DNA of 64,000 nucleotides from CAWUJK01 sp963922865 (GTDB lineage: Bacteria > Patescibacteriota > Gracilibacteria > BD1-5 > UBA6164): NCBI GenBank assembly GCA_963922865.1, contig CAWUJK010000001.1, forward strand, positions 1-64,000. Direction: 5' to 3'. This document shows, piece by piece, positions 33,053 through 44,485 of the stretch. Position numbers and translations under genes: made by a program. Under the pieces are notes generated by a model. The model made no database searches. It was not told the origin of the DNA and saw only the letters and a program-made list of their open reading frames with translations. Numbering within the stretch: the stretch's first letter is position 1; each line of letters starts with the position of its first letter.

Positions 33053-33128
33053 TGGTGGATCCACCGAGGTTCGAACTCGGGACCTACCGCTTAAGAGGCG
33101 GGTGCTCTACCAACTGAGCTATGAATCC
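33053..33128 (-). tRNA. tRNA-Lys (anticodon CTT)
   Basis: A 76-nt cloverleaf with acceptor GGATTCA/TGGATCC, D arm GCTCAGTTGGTAGAGC, anticodon stem CCCGC/GCGGT (outermost pair mismatched), loop CTCTTAA giving anticodon CTT, T arm CCGGG-TTCGAAC-CTCGG, discriminator A and an encoded CCA. It decodes AAG lysine codons. Confidence 0.93.
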
Positions 33129-33203
33129 AAAAATAAAAGCAAATCAAGTCTATGTATAAACTGACAAAAATCAAATTTTAAAATAGTTTATGATAATCAA
33201 AAC

Positions 33204-35759
33204 CTAGCTTTCTATTTCCAATTTTCCTAAAAAATCTTCTAAACTTAAAATTTTTACCCCAAGTTTATTTGCTTTCTCAAGTTTACTACCAGCTTTTTCT
33301 CAAGCCAACAAAAAATCAGTCTTTTTAGAGACAGAAGAAACAAACTCTCCCCCACTCTCCTCAAGTAATTTCAATAAATCATCTCTTTTATATCCATCAA
33401 AACTTCAAGTTATACAAACTTTTTTTGAAAAAAAGAAAGCATTTTTATCTAAACTAGAAGAAACAGGAGAACTGTATTTTATATCTAAAATACCTATTAA
33501 ATTACTCACTAACTCTCTATTGTTTTTATCATCAAAAAAATCTACTATATTCTTAGCTGTCTCTCCTCAAATATCATAAAGTTTCTCTAGTTCTTCCACA
33601 CTTCACTCTCATCTAAAAATATGATTATCTCAAGAGCTTATAAGTCTAGATAAAATTTTTGCGGTTTTATTTCATACTCAAGCTATTCATAAAGCATTCA
33701 AAAAAGAAGATATATTTATATTTTTGGAAGATTCTATAGACTTTATCAAATTATTAACTGATTTTTCTTGAAATCACTCAAGTTTCATTATTTCCTCTGC
33801 TCTATCTTTTATATTAAAAATAGAAACTAAATCACTAATAATTCAAATCTCCAAAAATAACTCTACTTGCTTTTTACCAAGTCAATCTATATTAAAGCCT
33901 TGTTTTCATACCGCAAATATTAACCTCTCTCTAATTTGAGAAGAACAAGCAGAATAATTAGCACAATAATACCTAACCTTATCTTCATCTTTAAAAAGCT
34001 TTTCTCTACAACTAGGACACTTTTTAGGGGCTCTTATACCCTTTTCGCTACCATCTCTTACATCAATTATAACAGAAATAACTTTAGGTATAACTTCTCA
34101 AGCTCTTTTTATAAAAACACTATCTCAAATCTTTACTCATAAACTTTTAATCTCATCATAATTATGCAAAGTAGCTCTTCTAACTACTACCCCTCATACA
34201 TTAACAGGCTCTAAATTTGCAACAGGCGTTATAGTTCAAGTTCTTCAAATACTATGTTCAACACCCAAAACTTTGGTAGTCAACACTTCTGCTGGGAATT
34301 TATAACTTATAGCATACCTAGGGTGATGTTCAGTAGTTCAAACTTCATGCCATAAATTTATATCATTAAGTTTTATAACAAGGCCATCAATCTCAAAATC
34401 CAAACTTTTTTTTATATTTCAAATATTTTTAATTTTTTCTATAACCTCATTTATTCAAATACACTTTTCAAAATAACTAGAAGTTTTAAATCATAAACTA
34501 TCTATTTTTTTTATAAGTTCATAATAAGAATCAATATTATTCTCTTTAGCAAACTCATAATTATTAGCTAAATCATAGCCATAGAAATCTAAGTTTCTCT
34601 GCTTAGTTACTCTATTATCAATCATTCTTATGCTACCAGAAGCAGCATTTCTAGGATTTGAAAATACCTTATTTCCAGATTTTTTATTTTGCTGGTTTAA
34701 TTTATCAAAACTAGAAATAGGCATAACTATTTCTCACCTTATCTCAAAGTTTCATTTATAAGCAATAGTTTTTGGTATAGAGTTTATTTGTCTTACATTT
34801 TCTGTAACATCTTCACCCTCTATACCATTTCATCTAGTAATAGCCTTATTAAATTTACCATTTTTATATATTATCTCTATACCTACACCATCAAATTTAA
34901 ACTCTATGATATAATCAAGTTTATCTATTAAATCAAGTTTCATAAAAACCTTTTCAGTATTTCAACAAACTTTTTTATCTCAAAACTTGCTAAATCAAAA
35001 CTTAGAATAATAAGCTATATTTTCTACAGCAGAAGGTATAAAAACTACTTTCTCTCACTTATTTTTTAAAAAATCTATGGAAAAATTTATTAACCTAGAA
35101 GCAAATCATTTTCATCTGTAAGAACTTAAAGTAGCTATCCTTCAAAAACAAAAATCTCAATCATTTACTATATTTCCCAATTTTTCTTTTTTTATATAAG
35201 TCTTTTCAAATCTTTCTATCTGTATAGCAGAAACTATTTTAGAATCTTTTTTGATATAAAAAATTAAAGAGTCATCAAATTTGCTTTTTCTTCAAGTTAA
35301 ATCAAGCTCAAATTCTTTTATCCAAATATTACTAAAAAATTCAAAACATTCATCATAATCTTTTTTAGATTTAGCTTTTTTTATATCATTTAAGCCATTT
35401 AACATTCAATTTTCACTACTTATCAATCTTTTTACTCTTTTATCAAAATCAGCTAAATCTTCTTCATCATAAGTATTATCCAGACTTATCATAGGTCTAG
35501 AGTGTTTTACTTTTTCAAATGTTGATTCTATAAGTTCAGCTCATACTCAAAGTGTAGTTTTATCTTTTATTCAAAACTTATTTTCTAAAAACTCTAGTTT
35601 TTTAAATAATTCATCATATTCAAAATCAGAGATTATAGGTTTTTGTTTATTATAGTAAAGGTCACTATGGTAGTTTATAATTTTTTGGAGATCAAAAATA
35701 TCATCAAGTGTAAATAACTCCAATTTTTTATTTAAAAGTTGCTTAGATAATTCAAACAT
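33204..35759 (-). CDS. ligA: NAD-dependent DNA ligase with an inserted GNAT domain
   Basis: An 851-residue LigA, about 180 longer than usual. The order is: domain Ia; HSRPMISLDNTYDEEDLADF; an inserted acetyltransferase-like domain (about 117-278); adenylation motif IEFKFDGVGIEI with catalytic K288; TRGNGIEGEDVTENVR; EIRGEIVMP; NPRNAASGSIR; DFEIDGLVIKL; YAISYKFPAE; OB fold; a zinc finger with CPSC and CANYSAC; helix-hairpin-helix repeats; and a C-terminal BRCT domain (VCITGSFDGYKRDDL). All ligase motifs look intact, so joining activity is expected. The insert interrupts the domain between the Ia/NTase boundary and motif I. Confidence 0.93.
34926..35411 (-). other. GNAT acetyltransferase-like domain inserted in LigA
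   Basis: Residues about 117-278 of LigA. It ends with the GNAT acetyl-CoA-binding core FGRIATLSSYRGKGFASRLI (the R/QxxGxG/A motif), followed by a helix, then VVFIPSAVENIAYYSKFGF, the classic motif B with an N-x-x-A-x-x-x-Y-x-K-F-G-F pattern. Its upstream half has SLIFYIKKDSKIVSAIQIER as in GNAT strand 2-3. The frame is continuous with both ligase flanks. Whether it acetylates anything is unknown. Confidence 0.8.
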
Positions 35760-36017
35760 CTATAAATTAATTAATATTTTAATACATATATTATATATTA
35801 TTTATTTACAAGTTTTTAACAACTGTTTTTTCATATTTTTATTTGTATAATTTTTTGAAACAACAAAATAGAATTTTAATATTTATATATAAAATAATAA
35901 ATAAATCAATAGTTGAAATATATTTTTAATCTAGTTAAATAAAAAATCTCTAATACCTTATTTTAAGCCAATAAATTTTTATTTAATTATAAAAAACAAT
36001 TAATAATATAAAAATAT
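35760..36017. other. AT-rich intergenic region upstream of ligA
   Basis: About 260 nt of very AT-rich sequence. No ORF is visible. It presumably holds the ligA promoter, but no clear boxes stand out. Confidence 0.35.
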
Positions 36018-36046
36018 TTGCCCTACTAATAATTAAGTGTTATAAT
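36018..36046 (+). promoter_or_regulatory. Promoter of an unexplained transcript
   Basis: TTGCCC (36018-36023) and a perfect TATAAT (36041-36046) are exactly 17 nt apart. A terminator-like hairpin ends at 36538, so a transcript of roughly 490 nt is suggested. Confidence 0.5.
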
Positions 36047-36051
36047 ATTTG

Positions 36052-36264
36052 TGTAAGTTTATATTATTTAATACTTACAGTTCTTTAAAAGATTTTTACT
36101 CTACAAGAACGGAACTTGTTAAATCCTACATGAATTCCTAACAAAAACCCAGTCTTGTACTGAAACAAAAATAAAAACAAAAAAAGTGAAAAAGTTATAC
36201 TTGTATTTGAGTTAATTTAACTTACAAATTGATTCAAATACAAGTATAACAATAAAAAATCACT
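36052..36264 (+). ncRNA. Candidate structured RNA
   Basis: Directly behind the 36.0-kb promoter lie several hairpins: TGTAAGT/ACTTACA, ACAAG/CTTGT, and a long stem in which GTTATACTTGTATTTGA (36194-36210) pairs perfectly with 36234-36250. AGTGA/TCACT can extend it after an internal loop. The loop itself contains GTTAATTTAAC. It does not look like tmRNA (no GGGG 5' end, no CCA 3' end), SRP RNA or RNase P RNA. Function unknown. Confidence 0.4.
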
Positions 36265-36500
36265 AAAACTAAAAAAAGAATTTGAAAAAAATTCAAAAAA
36301 TAAAAACAAAAAAGCATGGTGAATAGCTTTCAAAAAATTACCCAAGTATGGTAAAAATCAAGAGGATTTATAAGCAATTTGTTTTATAAAAACTCAAACT
36401 GAAATCAAAGGGTTAGATTTCAAAATACATCTTTTATTCCCTTAGAATATAAAAATAAAAAATACTTTCTAGGCAAGTGAATACTAGATAATACAAAAGA
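36265..36500 (+). pseudogene. Possible decayed ORF downstream of the structured RNA
   Basis: One frame reads KKAWGIAFKKLPKYGKNQEDL and stops at TAA near 36380. A second frame, open from about 36355, continues SRGFISNLFYKNSNGNQRVR and later FIPLEYKNKKYFLGKGILDN, ending at TAA around 36522. Both use TGA as Gly and look protein-like, but no ATG opens the first. A frameshifted remnant fits best; it could also be chance in AT-rich sequence. Confidence 0.3.
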
Positions 36501-36538
36501 CTTAAGCTCTATTACCAAATAACTTATGTCTTTTTTTT
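36495..36538 (+). terminator. Terminator of the 36.05-36.5 kb transcript
   Basis: AAAAGACTTAAG (36495-36506) pairs with CTTATGTCTTTT (36523-36534) and ends in eight T. Confidence 0.6.
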
Positions 36539-36604
36539 GTCTAAATTTTTGCTAAAAAGAAAATAATATTTATTATAGTCTATATACAACTAAAAAAATA
36601 AAAA

Positions 36605-37591
36605 ATGATAAAACAGTTAGAAAAACTTAAACAATTAATAAAAACTTCTAAAAAAATAGCATTGTTAAGTCATATAAGAATGGACCCTGACACTTTTTGA
36701 AGTGCTACAGCTCTTTATTATGTACTACAAAAAATTTGAAAAAATGTAGTATTATTAAATGATGAAAAAGCTCCAAAAGAATTTGAATTTTTAGCTGCAA
36801 ATGAAATAGTAAAAACAAATTATTGTCTAAAAAATTTTAATCCTGATTTAATTATAAGTCTAGATGCAGCAGATACAAAACAATTATGAGAAAGTTATAG
36901 TAAAAACAAAGAAACAATTAAAAATAAAACTCTAGTTGTAATAGATCATCATATCACAAATCCTTGATTTTGAGACATAAATTTAATCTCAACAAGCTCA
37001 AGTTCTACTTGTGAGTTTTTATATGAAATAATGCTAGAAATAGATTTAATAAAGTATGTTAACAAAGGCATATCTACTCTTTTAATGGCTTGAATATTAA
37101 CCGACACAAACATCTTTTACAATACAAATGTTACTTCAAAAACTCATAAAATAGCATGAAAATTAATTGAGTTATGAGCAGATTCAAGAACATCAATATT
37201 TGAATTTTTCAAAAAGAAAAGTTTTAAAAAAACTATGCTTATATCAAAAGTTTTATCTAATACAAAACTAATAAAATGAAAGCTAAAAAACTGAAAAAAT
37301 ATAGTATATAGTATAATAAAGCAAACAGATTTTAAGCAAACTAAAACAAATGATAATGATACTGATTGAATGGTAGAAGATTTAATAAATATAGAAAATA
37401 GCGAGATAGCATTTATAGTGTATCCAGTAAAAGATAGGAATAAAATAAGTATTAGAAGTAGAGAATATGATATTTCCAAAATAGCACAAAAAATGTGATG
37501 ATGAGGACATAAAAACGCAGCATGATTTTATAGTGATAAAAAAGTAGAACAAATAATTGAAGAATTAGTTGAGAAAATAAAAAAACTATAA
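36605..37591 (+). CDS. nrnA: DHH-family nanoRNase / pAp phosphatase
   Basis: A 328-residue DHH-DHHA1 phosphoesterase that degrades oligoribonucleotides and 3'-phosphoadenosine 5'-phosphate. Metal motifs are HIRMDPDTFGSA (motif I, usually HxxPDxDxxGS), ISLDAAD (II), VIDHHITN (III) and AGILTDTN (IV). The C-terminal DHHA1 motif GGGGHKNAAG is intact; its glycines are a mix of TGA and GGA. Monocistronic. Confidence 0.88.
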
Positions 37592-37829
37592 ACAATTTAT
37601 TTCATAAGTTCTTATTAATCAAATAATTTTAATTTTTTATGTAATAAAAACAAAGACTTTAATAATAATTTTTTACTATTAAAAAATTCGTTTTTAAAAC
37701 AAAATAATCTATTAGCCTTTATCTTGCTCATATTTTCCTTTTTTTATAAAAAAATTATTGTTTTTTTCAATTCTCTATCAAGTCTTTTTTAGACTTTTTT
37801 ACAACTTTAATTAGAAAATTAAAAATTCA
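37592..37829. other. Gene-free stretch between nrnA and ybaB
   Basis: About 240 nt, AT-rich. TTTAATA at about 37659 can pair with TATTAAA near 37676 as a weak terminator for nrnA. Nothing else is recognisable. Confidence 0.35.
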
Positions 37830-37856
37830 AAAAACTCTATCTTTAAATAGAGTTTA
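37830..37856 (-). terminator. Terminator of the ybaB gene
   Basis: AAACTCTAT (37832-37840) and ATAGAGTTT (37847-37855) form a 9-bp stem, followed by a T run on the minus strand. Confidence 0.7.
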
Positions 37857-37878
37857 AAAAACAAGAAACTATAACTAA

Positions 37879-38220
37879 CTACATTCAAGGCAGACCAGGA
37901 ATTCAACCACCAGCTGGCATATTCATTCACATAGCAGACATAACTCAACTCATCTTACTTGCAGCTACTTCTTGAGACTTTTTAATTCATTTATTAACAG
38001 CTTCACTAATAGCATTTTCTAAAACTTCTTTTTGAGAAGAAGATAATCAAGATATAAGTGCATCAGTCTCAAACTCAGTTTTTTCAACTTTCATTTCACC
38101 ATTAACAGAAACAACAAGTCAATTAACTTCAGCTTCTATAATAGTGTTTTCTAATTCTTTTTTTACTTTCATCGCTTCTTGTTGAAGTTTCATCATTTCT
38201 CATGCTTTACTAAAATCCAT
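37879..38220 (-). CDS. ybaB: YbaB/EbfC family nucleoid-associated protein
   Basis: A 113-residue protein with the family layout: an N-terminal amphipathic helix (MMKLQQEAMKVKKELENTI), central strands with VSVNGEMKVEKTEFE, and a helical tail ending in a Gly/Met/Pro-rich segment. YbaB-type proteins bind DNA as dimers and condense it. In many bacteria ybaB follows dnaX; here it stands apart. Confidence 0.82.
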
Positions 38221-38301
38221 ACAGCTTTTTTTATAGGAATTAATTTAAAAATTTAACAAAAACATTATATAAATATTAAATTTTTTGCAAATATTTTTTT
38301 A

Positions 38302-38331
38302 TTGTGTTAATATTTAGTTGTACTTTATAAA
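38302..38331 (+). promoter_or_regulatory. Possible promoter of the acidic repeat protein
   Basis: TTGTGT (38302-38307) and TATAAA (38326-38331) with an 18-nt spacer, 17 nt before the ATG. Confidence 0.3.
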
Positions 38332-38347
38332 AATAATTTTTTAAACC

Positions 38348-39391
38348 ATGACAAATCCAAACAATGAAGAAGATTTAATCATCATACAAGAAGATGATAA
38401 TGAAACTAATGATAATCTAATGGCGGTAGAAGATGAAAATATAAAACTCGATACTACAGAAGAAAACTCAGAAAAACAAGAACTAATTTCTTTTGATGAT
38501 GAAAATGATGAAAATATTAAAGATGAATTAAATTTAGACACTTTTGAAACTGATGAATCTAGTACAAATGATAACACAAAAAACGATGAGAATACTAATA
38601 ATGAACTAGAATCATTAGACCTTAAACAAGAAGAAAGTATAGATTTAGATATTGAATCAGATGATACAAAACAAGAAAAAGATATATCAGAAAAACAAGA
38701 AGAAAACCTAAATTTGGATATACAAGATGAAAATATAGATTTAAGTCTAGATTTAGATACAAATAAAAAACAAGAGGAAGAACAAGTACCTTGAAATGAA
38801 GGAAAAATTAATATTTGACAATTAAAACAAGAAACAAAACAAGATGATTTAGAAAATCTAGGAAACATATTGGAAATAGATGATACAAACAAAAAAGAAG
38901 AAGATATGCAAAAATCTTTAAACGAAAAAGAAGAAGAAAAAATTGATATTTGACAGTTAAAACAAGAAACAAAACAAGATAGTTTAGAAGATTTAGGAAA
39001 TAATATAGAAATAGATAATACAAAAAATCAAATAGATGATATTCAAACATCTTGAAGCGAAGAAAAAGAAGAAACCATGACGTCTATACTAGATTGAACA
39101 ATAGATAAGCTTAAAACTAGAAAAGATAAATCAAGCTTAGAAGCAGAAGATAAGAAAGCACAAGTCACCAGTATAGAAGAACAAATAACTGAACTACAAG
39201 AAAACAAAAAGCAAATAGAAGAAGATATAAAACAATTAGAAAGTGAAAATAAAAAAATAGATTCCAATGTAAATTCACTTGAGAAAATGAAAATACAAGA
39301 TAAACAAGAAACTATAAAAACTCACAATTCTAAAAGAAAAATCTCAAAAAAACCAGTAAATTTAAAAACAAGAAAAACTCAAGCAAAATAA
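38348..39391 (+). CDS. Highly acidic repeat protein with C-terminal coiled coil
   Basis: A 347-residue protein, extremely rich in Asp, Glu, Asn and Lys over its first 240 residues and probably disordered. It contains an imperfect tandem repeat, INIGQLKQETKQDDLENLG and IDIGQLKQETKQDSLEDLG, each followed by an IEIDnT segment. Residues about 265-320 form a coiled coil (EEQITELQENKKQIEEDIKQ), and the C-terminus is basic. No signal peptide. Unknown function; a scaffold is one guess. Confidence 0.7.
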
Positions 39392-39423
39392 AAGATGAAC
39401 GTTCAAGTGAACGTTCATCTTTT
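39390..39423. repeat. Double palindrome of TGAACGTTCA, copy 2 (terminator)
   Basis: AAAAGA, then two TGAACGTTCA decamers separated by a dinucleotide, then TCTTTT: a perfect 16-bp stem right at the stop codon of the acidic protein and before the convergent minus-strand gene. It doubles as a bidirectional terminator. Confidence 0.85.
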
Positions 39424-39435
39424 ATTTTGAATTTT

Positions 39436-39915
39436 TTACTTCATTTTTTTAATAATTTCATCTTTTATTTTAGTAGCTCAAGCTAAAATTTTTTCTTTTA
39501 ATTCTCAAGCTTTTTGTGGAGAAATTTCTTTTATTTCTTCAATTTTAAGTTTCTGTTTTTCATAAATTTCTTCCATTTTTTCTACTCAGATTTTAGCTAT
39601 ATTTTTACCCTTGTTAGCTAAATCATTAAGTGTCTTTTCAGCTTGAAATTTATAAGAGTCTGCCAAATTCATTAGTTCTTGTTTTTTAGCCTCAAATTTT
39701 TGCTTATTTTCAAGAGTCAATATTTCTTCTTTGGCTGATTCAAATAATTTTTTATGAGTTTCTATAAAATCATTTAATAAAAAAGTCATAACATCTCATC
39801 ATTGCTCTTTGATTTTTTTTATTTTTTTCTTTTTTTTAGGATCTAGAGATGAAGCTATCATAGAACCTGCTACATATCATCAAGCAATTGTTAATATTTT
39901 TCCAAAAAATCACAT
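39436..39915 (-). CDS. Small protein with N-terminal membrane segment and coiled coil
   Basis: A 159-residue protein: a glycine-rich hydrophobic start (MGFFGKILTIAGGYVAGSMIASSL), a basic patch DPKKKKKIKKIK, then long charged helices. The pattern resembles YtxH-like or phasin-like stress proteins; I cannot assign a family. Convergent with the acidic protein gene. Confidence 0.65.
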
Positions 39916-40112
39916 AATATTTTATTAAACAAATAAAACTCATTTTGTAAAAGCATTTTACTTTATATAAATACTTTTTTATGGTAAAATCATTATATAC
40001 TTTTTAAGGTCTATAGCAAAATATTTTTTAACATAAAAAATATTTTAATCTTTACAAAAGAAATATTTCCTTAATATTTTGTATATAATATTAACAACAT
40101 ATAAAAAATAAA

Positions 40113-42665
40113 ATGAGCTATAAAAATTTCTCTCAAGGTTATAAATCTACTTTAATAAACTCAGAAGAAAGAGTAAAAAAAATTTGATTAAAAGATTTAA
40201 GAATAGAAGATGTGTTTTTAGAAATAATTAAAAACATATCATGAACAACAAAAGATGTCTTTGATTTATATGGTATTGATGAAAAATTAACCCTAGAAAT
40301 AATAAATACTTGAGTTTTAAACGAAAAACCAGAAAGAAGAAAATGAGTATATTCAGGGATGGAAAGTGAACTTAAAAATATAATTTTATCAAGTGTAAAA
40401 ACAGCAGCCAATTTCAAAAAAAGCAAAGCAAGTATAGAGGATTTTATTTTGGCATTATTACAAAATTCAAACTGGTTTCCAAGCTTTTTAGATTATATAT
40501 GAATAGTCCCTAGTGACCTTGAGACAAATATAATAGAAATAAACAAAGCCTGAGTTTCTGACTGAAAACAAGAAGAAGATTTCGCTACTAAAAATGAGAT
40601 TGATGAACTACTTTGAAGCTTGACTCAAAACCTATTTGAAGGTATTTCAAATAATTCAAAAACCCCTTTTGACTCAAATAAAAAACAACAAAATCAAAAA
40701 ACAGAAGAATCACAAACACCAATTCTAGATTTCTTTTCTGAAGATCTAACTACTCTAGCACGTGAAAATAAATTAGATAAAGTTATATGAAGAGAAGTTG
40801 AAATAGATAGACTAATAGCCATATTAAATAGAAAAACTAAAAATAATCCTGTTTTGATTTGAGAACCATGAGTTGGTAAAACAGCAGTAGTAGAAGGATT
40901 AGCCAAAGCAGTAGCTGATTCTAAGGTACCTTTTTCTATGAAAAATAAAAAGATTTTGGTACTTGATATTAACTCAATGGTTGCATGAACAAAATATAGA
41001 TGAGAATTTGAATCAAGAATAAAGCAAGTCATAGAAGAAGCTTCAAAAGTAGAAAATGAAATAATATTGTTTATAGATGAAATTCATACAATTATTTGAG
41101 CAGGTTCTTGAGAATGAACACTAGATGCTTCAAATATATTAAAACCAGCAATGTGAAGATGAAAAATAAGAATTATATGAGCCACAACACAAAATGAGTA
41201 TAGAAAATACATAGAAAAAGATTCAGCTCTTGAAAGAAGATTACAAAAAATAGAAGTAGCAGAACCAAATAGCAAAACAGCTCTAGAAATAATATCATGA
41301 TTAAAAGAAACTTTTGAAGAATATCATAATCTAAATATAAGCAATGAAGCTGCTGTAGAAGCAGTAAATTTATCTAAAAGATATATAACTGATAGATATC
41401 TACCAGATAAAGCGATAGACCTTATAGATGAAGCTTGTAGTTTAAAATCAATGAATTACAATTTTGATGAAAAAGAAACAAAAAAACTAAAAGAAGAACT
41501 AGCAAAAGTAAACAAATCAGTAGAAGACGCGGTAATTTCATCAAACTATAAAAAAGCAAGTAAACTAAAAGAAAAAGCATTAAAATTGAAAGATGAAATA
41601 TATTGAGCTAGGCAAAAATTTAAGATCCCAAAAAAAGATAGGCTGAACATAGAAAAAAAAGATATACAAAAAGTGCTTAGTATGAGCAGTTGAATACCAG
41701 TTGAAAATCTAAATGTAGAAGAAATAAACAAACTAAAAAAACTCCCAAAAATACTAAAAAGTAAGATAATTTGACAAAATGAAGCAATAGAAGATATAGT
41801 AAAATCAATAATGAGAAGTAAAGCTTGAATATGAGATAAGAATAGACCTCTTTGAAGTTTTTTATTTTTATGACCAACATGAGTTTGAAAAACAGAATTG
41901 GTAAAAACTTTAGCAAAAGAATTTTATTCTGACAAAGATGCTCTTATAAAAATAGATATGAGTGAATACTCAGATAAGACATCTGTAAATAAATTGATAG
42001 GTTCAAATGCTTGATACATAGGTTATGAAGACTGATGAATGTTAACAGAAAAAGTGAGAAAAAAACCTTACTCTATAGTCCTTTTTGATGAAATAGAAAA
42101 ATGAGATTTTGATGTATTTAATCTTTTATTACAAATACTTGAAGATTGAGTTTTAACAGATAACAAATCAAGGAAAATAAACTTCAAAAATACCATTATA
42201 GTAATGACAAGTAATATCTGAGCTGAAGAATTTAATGAAAAAGCTCAAGCAATATGATTTGATGTATCACAAAACGATGAAACAAAAATAATGCAAGACT
42301 TCAATAAAGCAAAGGAAAATATTACATGAAACCTAAACGAATATTTTTCACCAGAATTTATAAATAGAATAGATAAAATAACAGTATTCTCGCCTCTTGA
42401 TAAAAATTCAATAAAGAAAATAGTAAAACTACAACTAGAAAATCTAGAAAATAGACTAAAAAACAAAAATATAAAAATAATTTACGATAGCAAAGCACTA
42501 AATTTTGTAACTAAAAGCGTATACAATCCTGAGTTTTGAGCAAGGGAAATAAGAAGGTATATTACTGACAATATAGAAGATAAAATAGCTGAAAAAATAA
42601 TACACAGCCCAAGAAAAAAAGAGTTTGAGTTTATAGTAGAAAACAATAAACTCACCTTGAAATAA
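40113..42665 (+). CDS. clpC: ClpC-type AAA+ unfoldase
   Basis: An 850-residue HSP100 protein. A Clp N-terminal repeat domain (residues 1-150) is followed by AAA1 (GEPGVGKTAVVEGLA, ILFIDEIHTIIGAG, and ATTQNEYRKYIEKDSALERR), a short middle coiled coil of ClpC size rather than ClpB size, and AAA2 (LFLGPTGVGKTELVKTLA, VLFDEIEK, and a FGAREIRRYI C-terminal segment). It unfolds proteins for ClpP, or remodels them. A following T-rich terminator ends the gene. Confidence 0.92.
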
Positions 42666-42671
42666 AAAACA

Positions 42672-42701
42672 CAAAAAAACATCTATTTTTTTGTTTTTTT
42701 T
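42672..42701 (+). terminator. clpC terminator
   Basis: CAAAAAAA and TTTTTTTG enclose CATCTA and are followed by eight T. Confidence 0.6.
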
Positions 42702-42749
42702 AAAAAATTTTATATACTTAAAATTAGTATAAAATATTCTATAAAACCT

Positions 42750-44480
42750 ATGAAAAAAGTGAAAAAAATTTACTTTTTTATAATACTGCTTTTTATAATC
42801 TTAAACTCTCCTTGGGTAAATAATACCTGAGCGTTTTTGGATTCTGATTTATGACTTGATTTATATAAAAATTTAGATAAATGATTAGATAAGTTTGAGC
42901 AAAGTCAGTATATTTATGAACTTGAAAGTGCGGATAAAAAAGATATTTCACAGCAAATAAATAAAATTTTAAAACAAAAAGGTATAGAAGAATGTATAAA
43001 ATCATGAATAAGCCCAGAAGCAATAGACAAAATCTCAAAATGAGAAATACAAATATTATTAGACAATATTAAAAAAGAAGAAAAATGTTGATATAAAAGT
43101 GAAACCGGAAGTTTTGATTCTCTTAACTCTAAAAAAATTTGAGAACTTATATCAGAAATATCAAAAATAAAAGAAAAATATCAAAATAAAGCTGAACAAA
43201 AAGCAAAAGCAATACATGAGATATCAAGAATTTGAATGTATAGTGACTGAAATACTGACAACTCCCCTTTTGATATTATAGCAGATATAGAAAAAATAGA
43301 TAAAATAATTTTCACTCAAGAAATAGAATATAAATGAGAAGAGACTAGCTTTTTAAATGAACTAGCAAAAGAAATGCTTAAAAATTCAAGATATGGTATA
43401 AAAAAACAAAATAAATCACAAAGTAACCAAAAAAAAGACAAAGAAAAACTAAATAGCAGCATTATAAAAACTTGAAATCTAATAGACAAAGAAAATATTA
43501 ATAATCCTAATAATCTTAATGATGAACAGTACATAAATCTAACTAAAGACCCTAATAGCTATGCTTGTAGTGAAAAAATAAATAAGTCTTGATTAAGTGA
43601 AGAGTCTTTAAAAGCAATAAAACAAAGTTTAGATTGAAATGAAAATACAAACATTAACTTTGAATATTCAAACTGACAAATAAAACTACCAAGTACAAAT
43701 AAAATGAATGTAGGTCAAGCACAATACTCAATAAATCTAAATTCAAACAATTATTTCAAATTAAATACAAACCCATATAGTAAGGTAAATGATAATTCAT
43801 CATGGGGGTGTAACAATTTTTTTTGTATAACAATAAATTTTGTTGTAAATACAAACAAAGCTTTATGATATGCTAGTAGTAAGAGTATAGAAAATATACT
43901 AGAAACCTCAAATAAACATTTAAAAAAATCAGCAAACACTTCACTAGTACAATCAAAAATGGCAACTAATAATTTTGAAATGAGCCTTAGAGACTTAGAC
44001 TTACCTTCTATATTTCATATGTGATTCATAATAACAAAAAAATCACCTCCAATATTGAATTTAGAAAATATAACACAAAAAGAATCACAAATGCCAAAAA
44101 ATAAAGCTGATGAAACTAAAATAAAAATATTACTAAGAGAAAAATATAAAAATTTATGATTAGATTATGATAAACAAAATGATATAAATAAATTCCTAAG
44201 AAAAGAAGAAGAGTTATTATCAATAATTCATTCATTAGAAAATCCTATTAGCAGTGCAGAAGATTTAGTAAATGAGTACAAAAAAATTGTAGAAATACAA
44301 TCAAAAGTAAACGACTATGATAAATTAAGTAAAACAAAAGAAATAAACAATGATATAATAAAAAATTTTGATATAGAATTTACAGAACTAGAGCAATTTA
44401 CTAGCAATTTATTAGATTATGCAAACAATATTGATAAACTAGTAAAAAAGTTAAAAGAAATACCTACTTATAGTTGATAA
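42750..44480 (+). CDS. Exported protein of unknown function
   Basis: A 576-residue protein with a signal peptide (residues 1-28, IYFFIILLFIILNSPWV core). The mature part is Asn/Lys/Ser-rich with several cysteines (ECIKSG, EKCGY, YACSEK, SWGCNNFFC) and helical charged stretches near the end. It is followed 5 nt later by another exported-protein gene and resembles the long exported proteins at 59769-61631 in composition. No family recognised. Confidence 0.6.
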
Positions 44481-44485
44481 AATAT

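Noticed and set aside
36052..36538. tmRNA, SRP RNA or 6S RNA
   Set aside because: No tRNA-like ends, no tag frame with proper resume site, no SRP GGAAG tetraloop signature, and no clear 6S central bubble; left as unassigned.
38341..38892. Long minus-strand ORF opposite the acidic protein
   Set aside because: A Ser/Phe-rich mirror of the Asp/Glu-rich coding strand; the plus strand has start, promoter and terminator.
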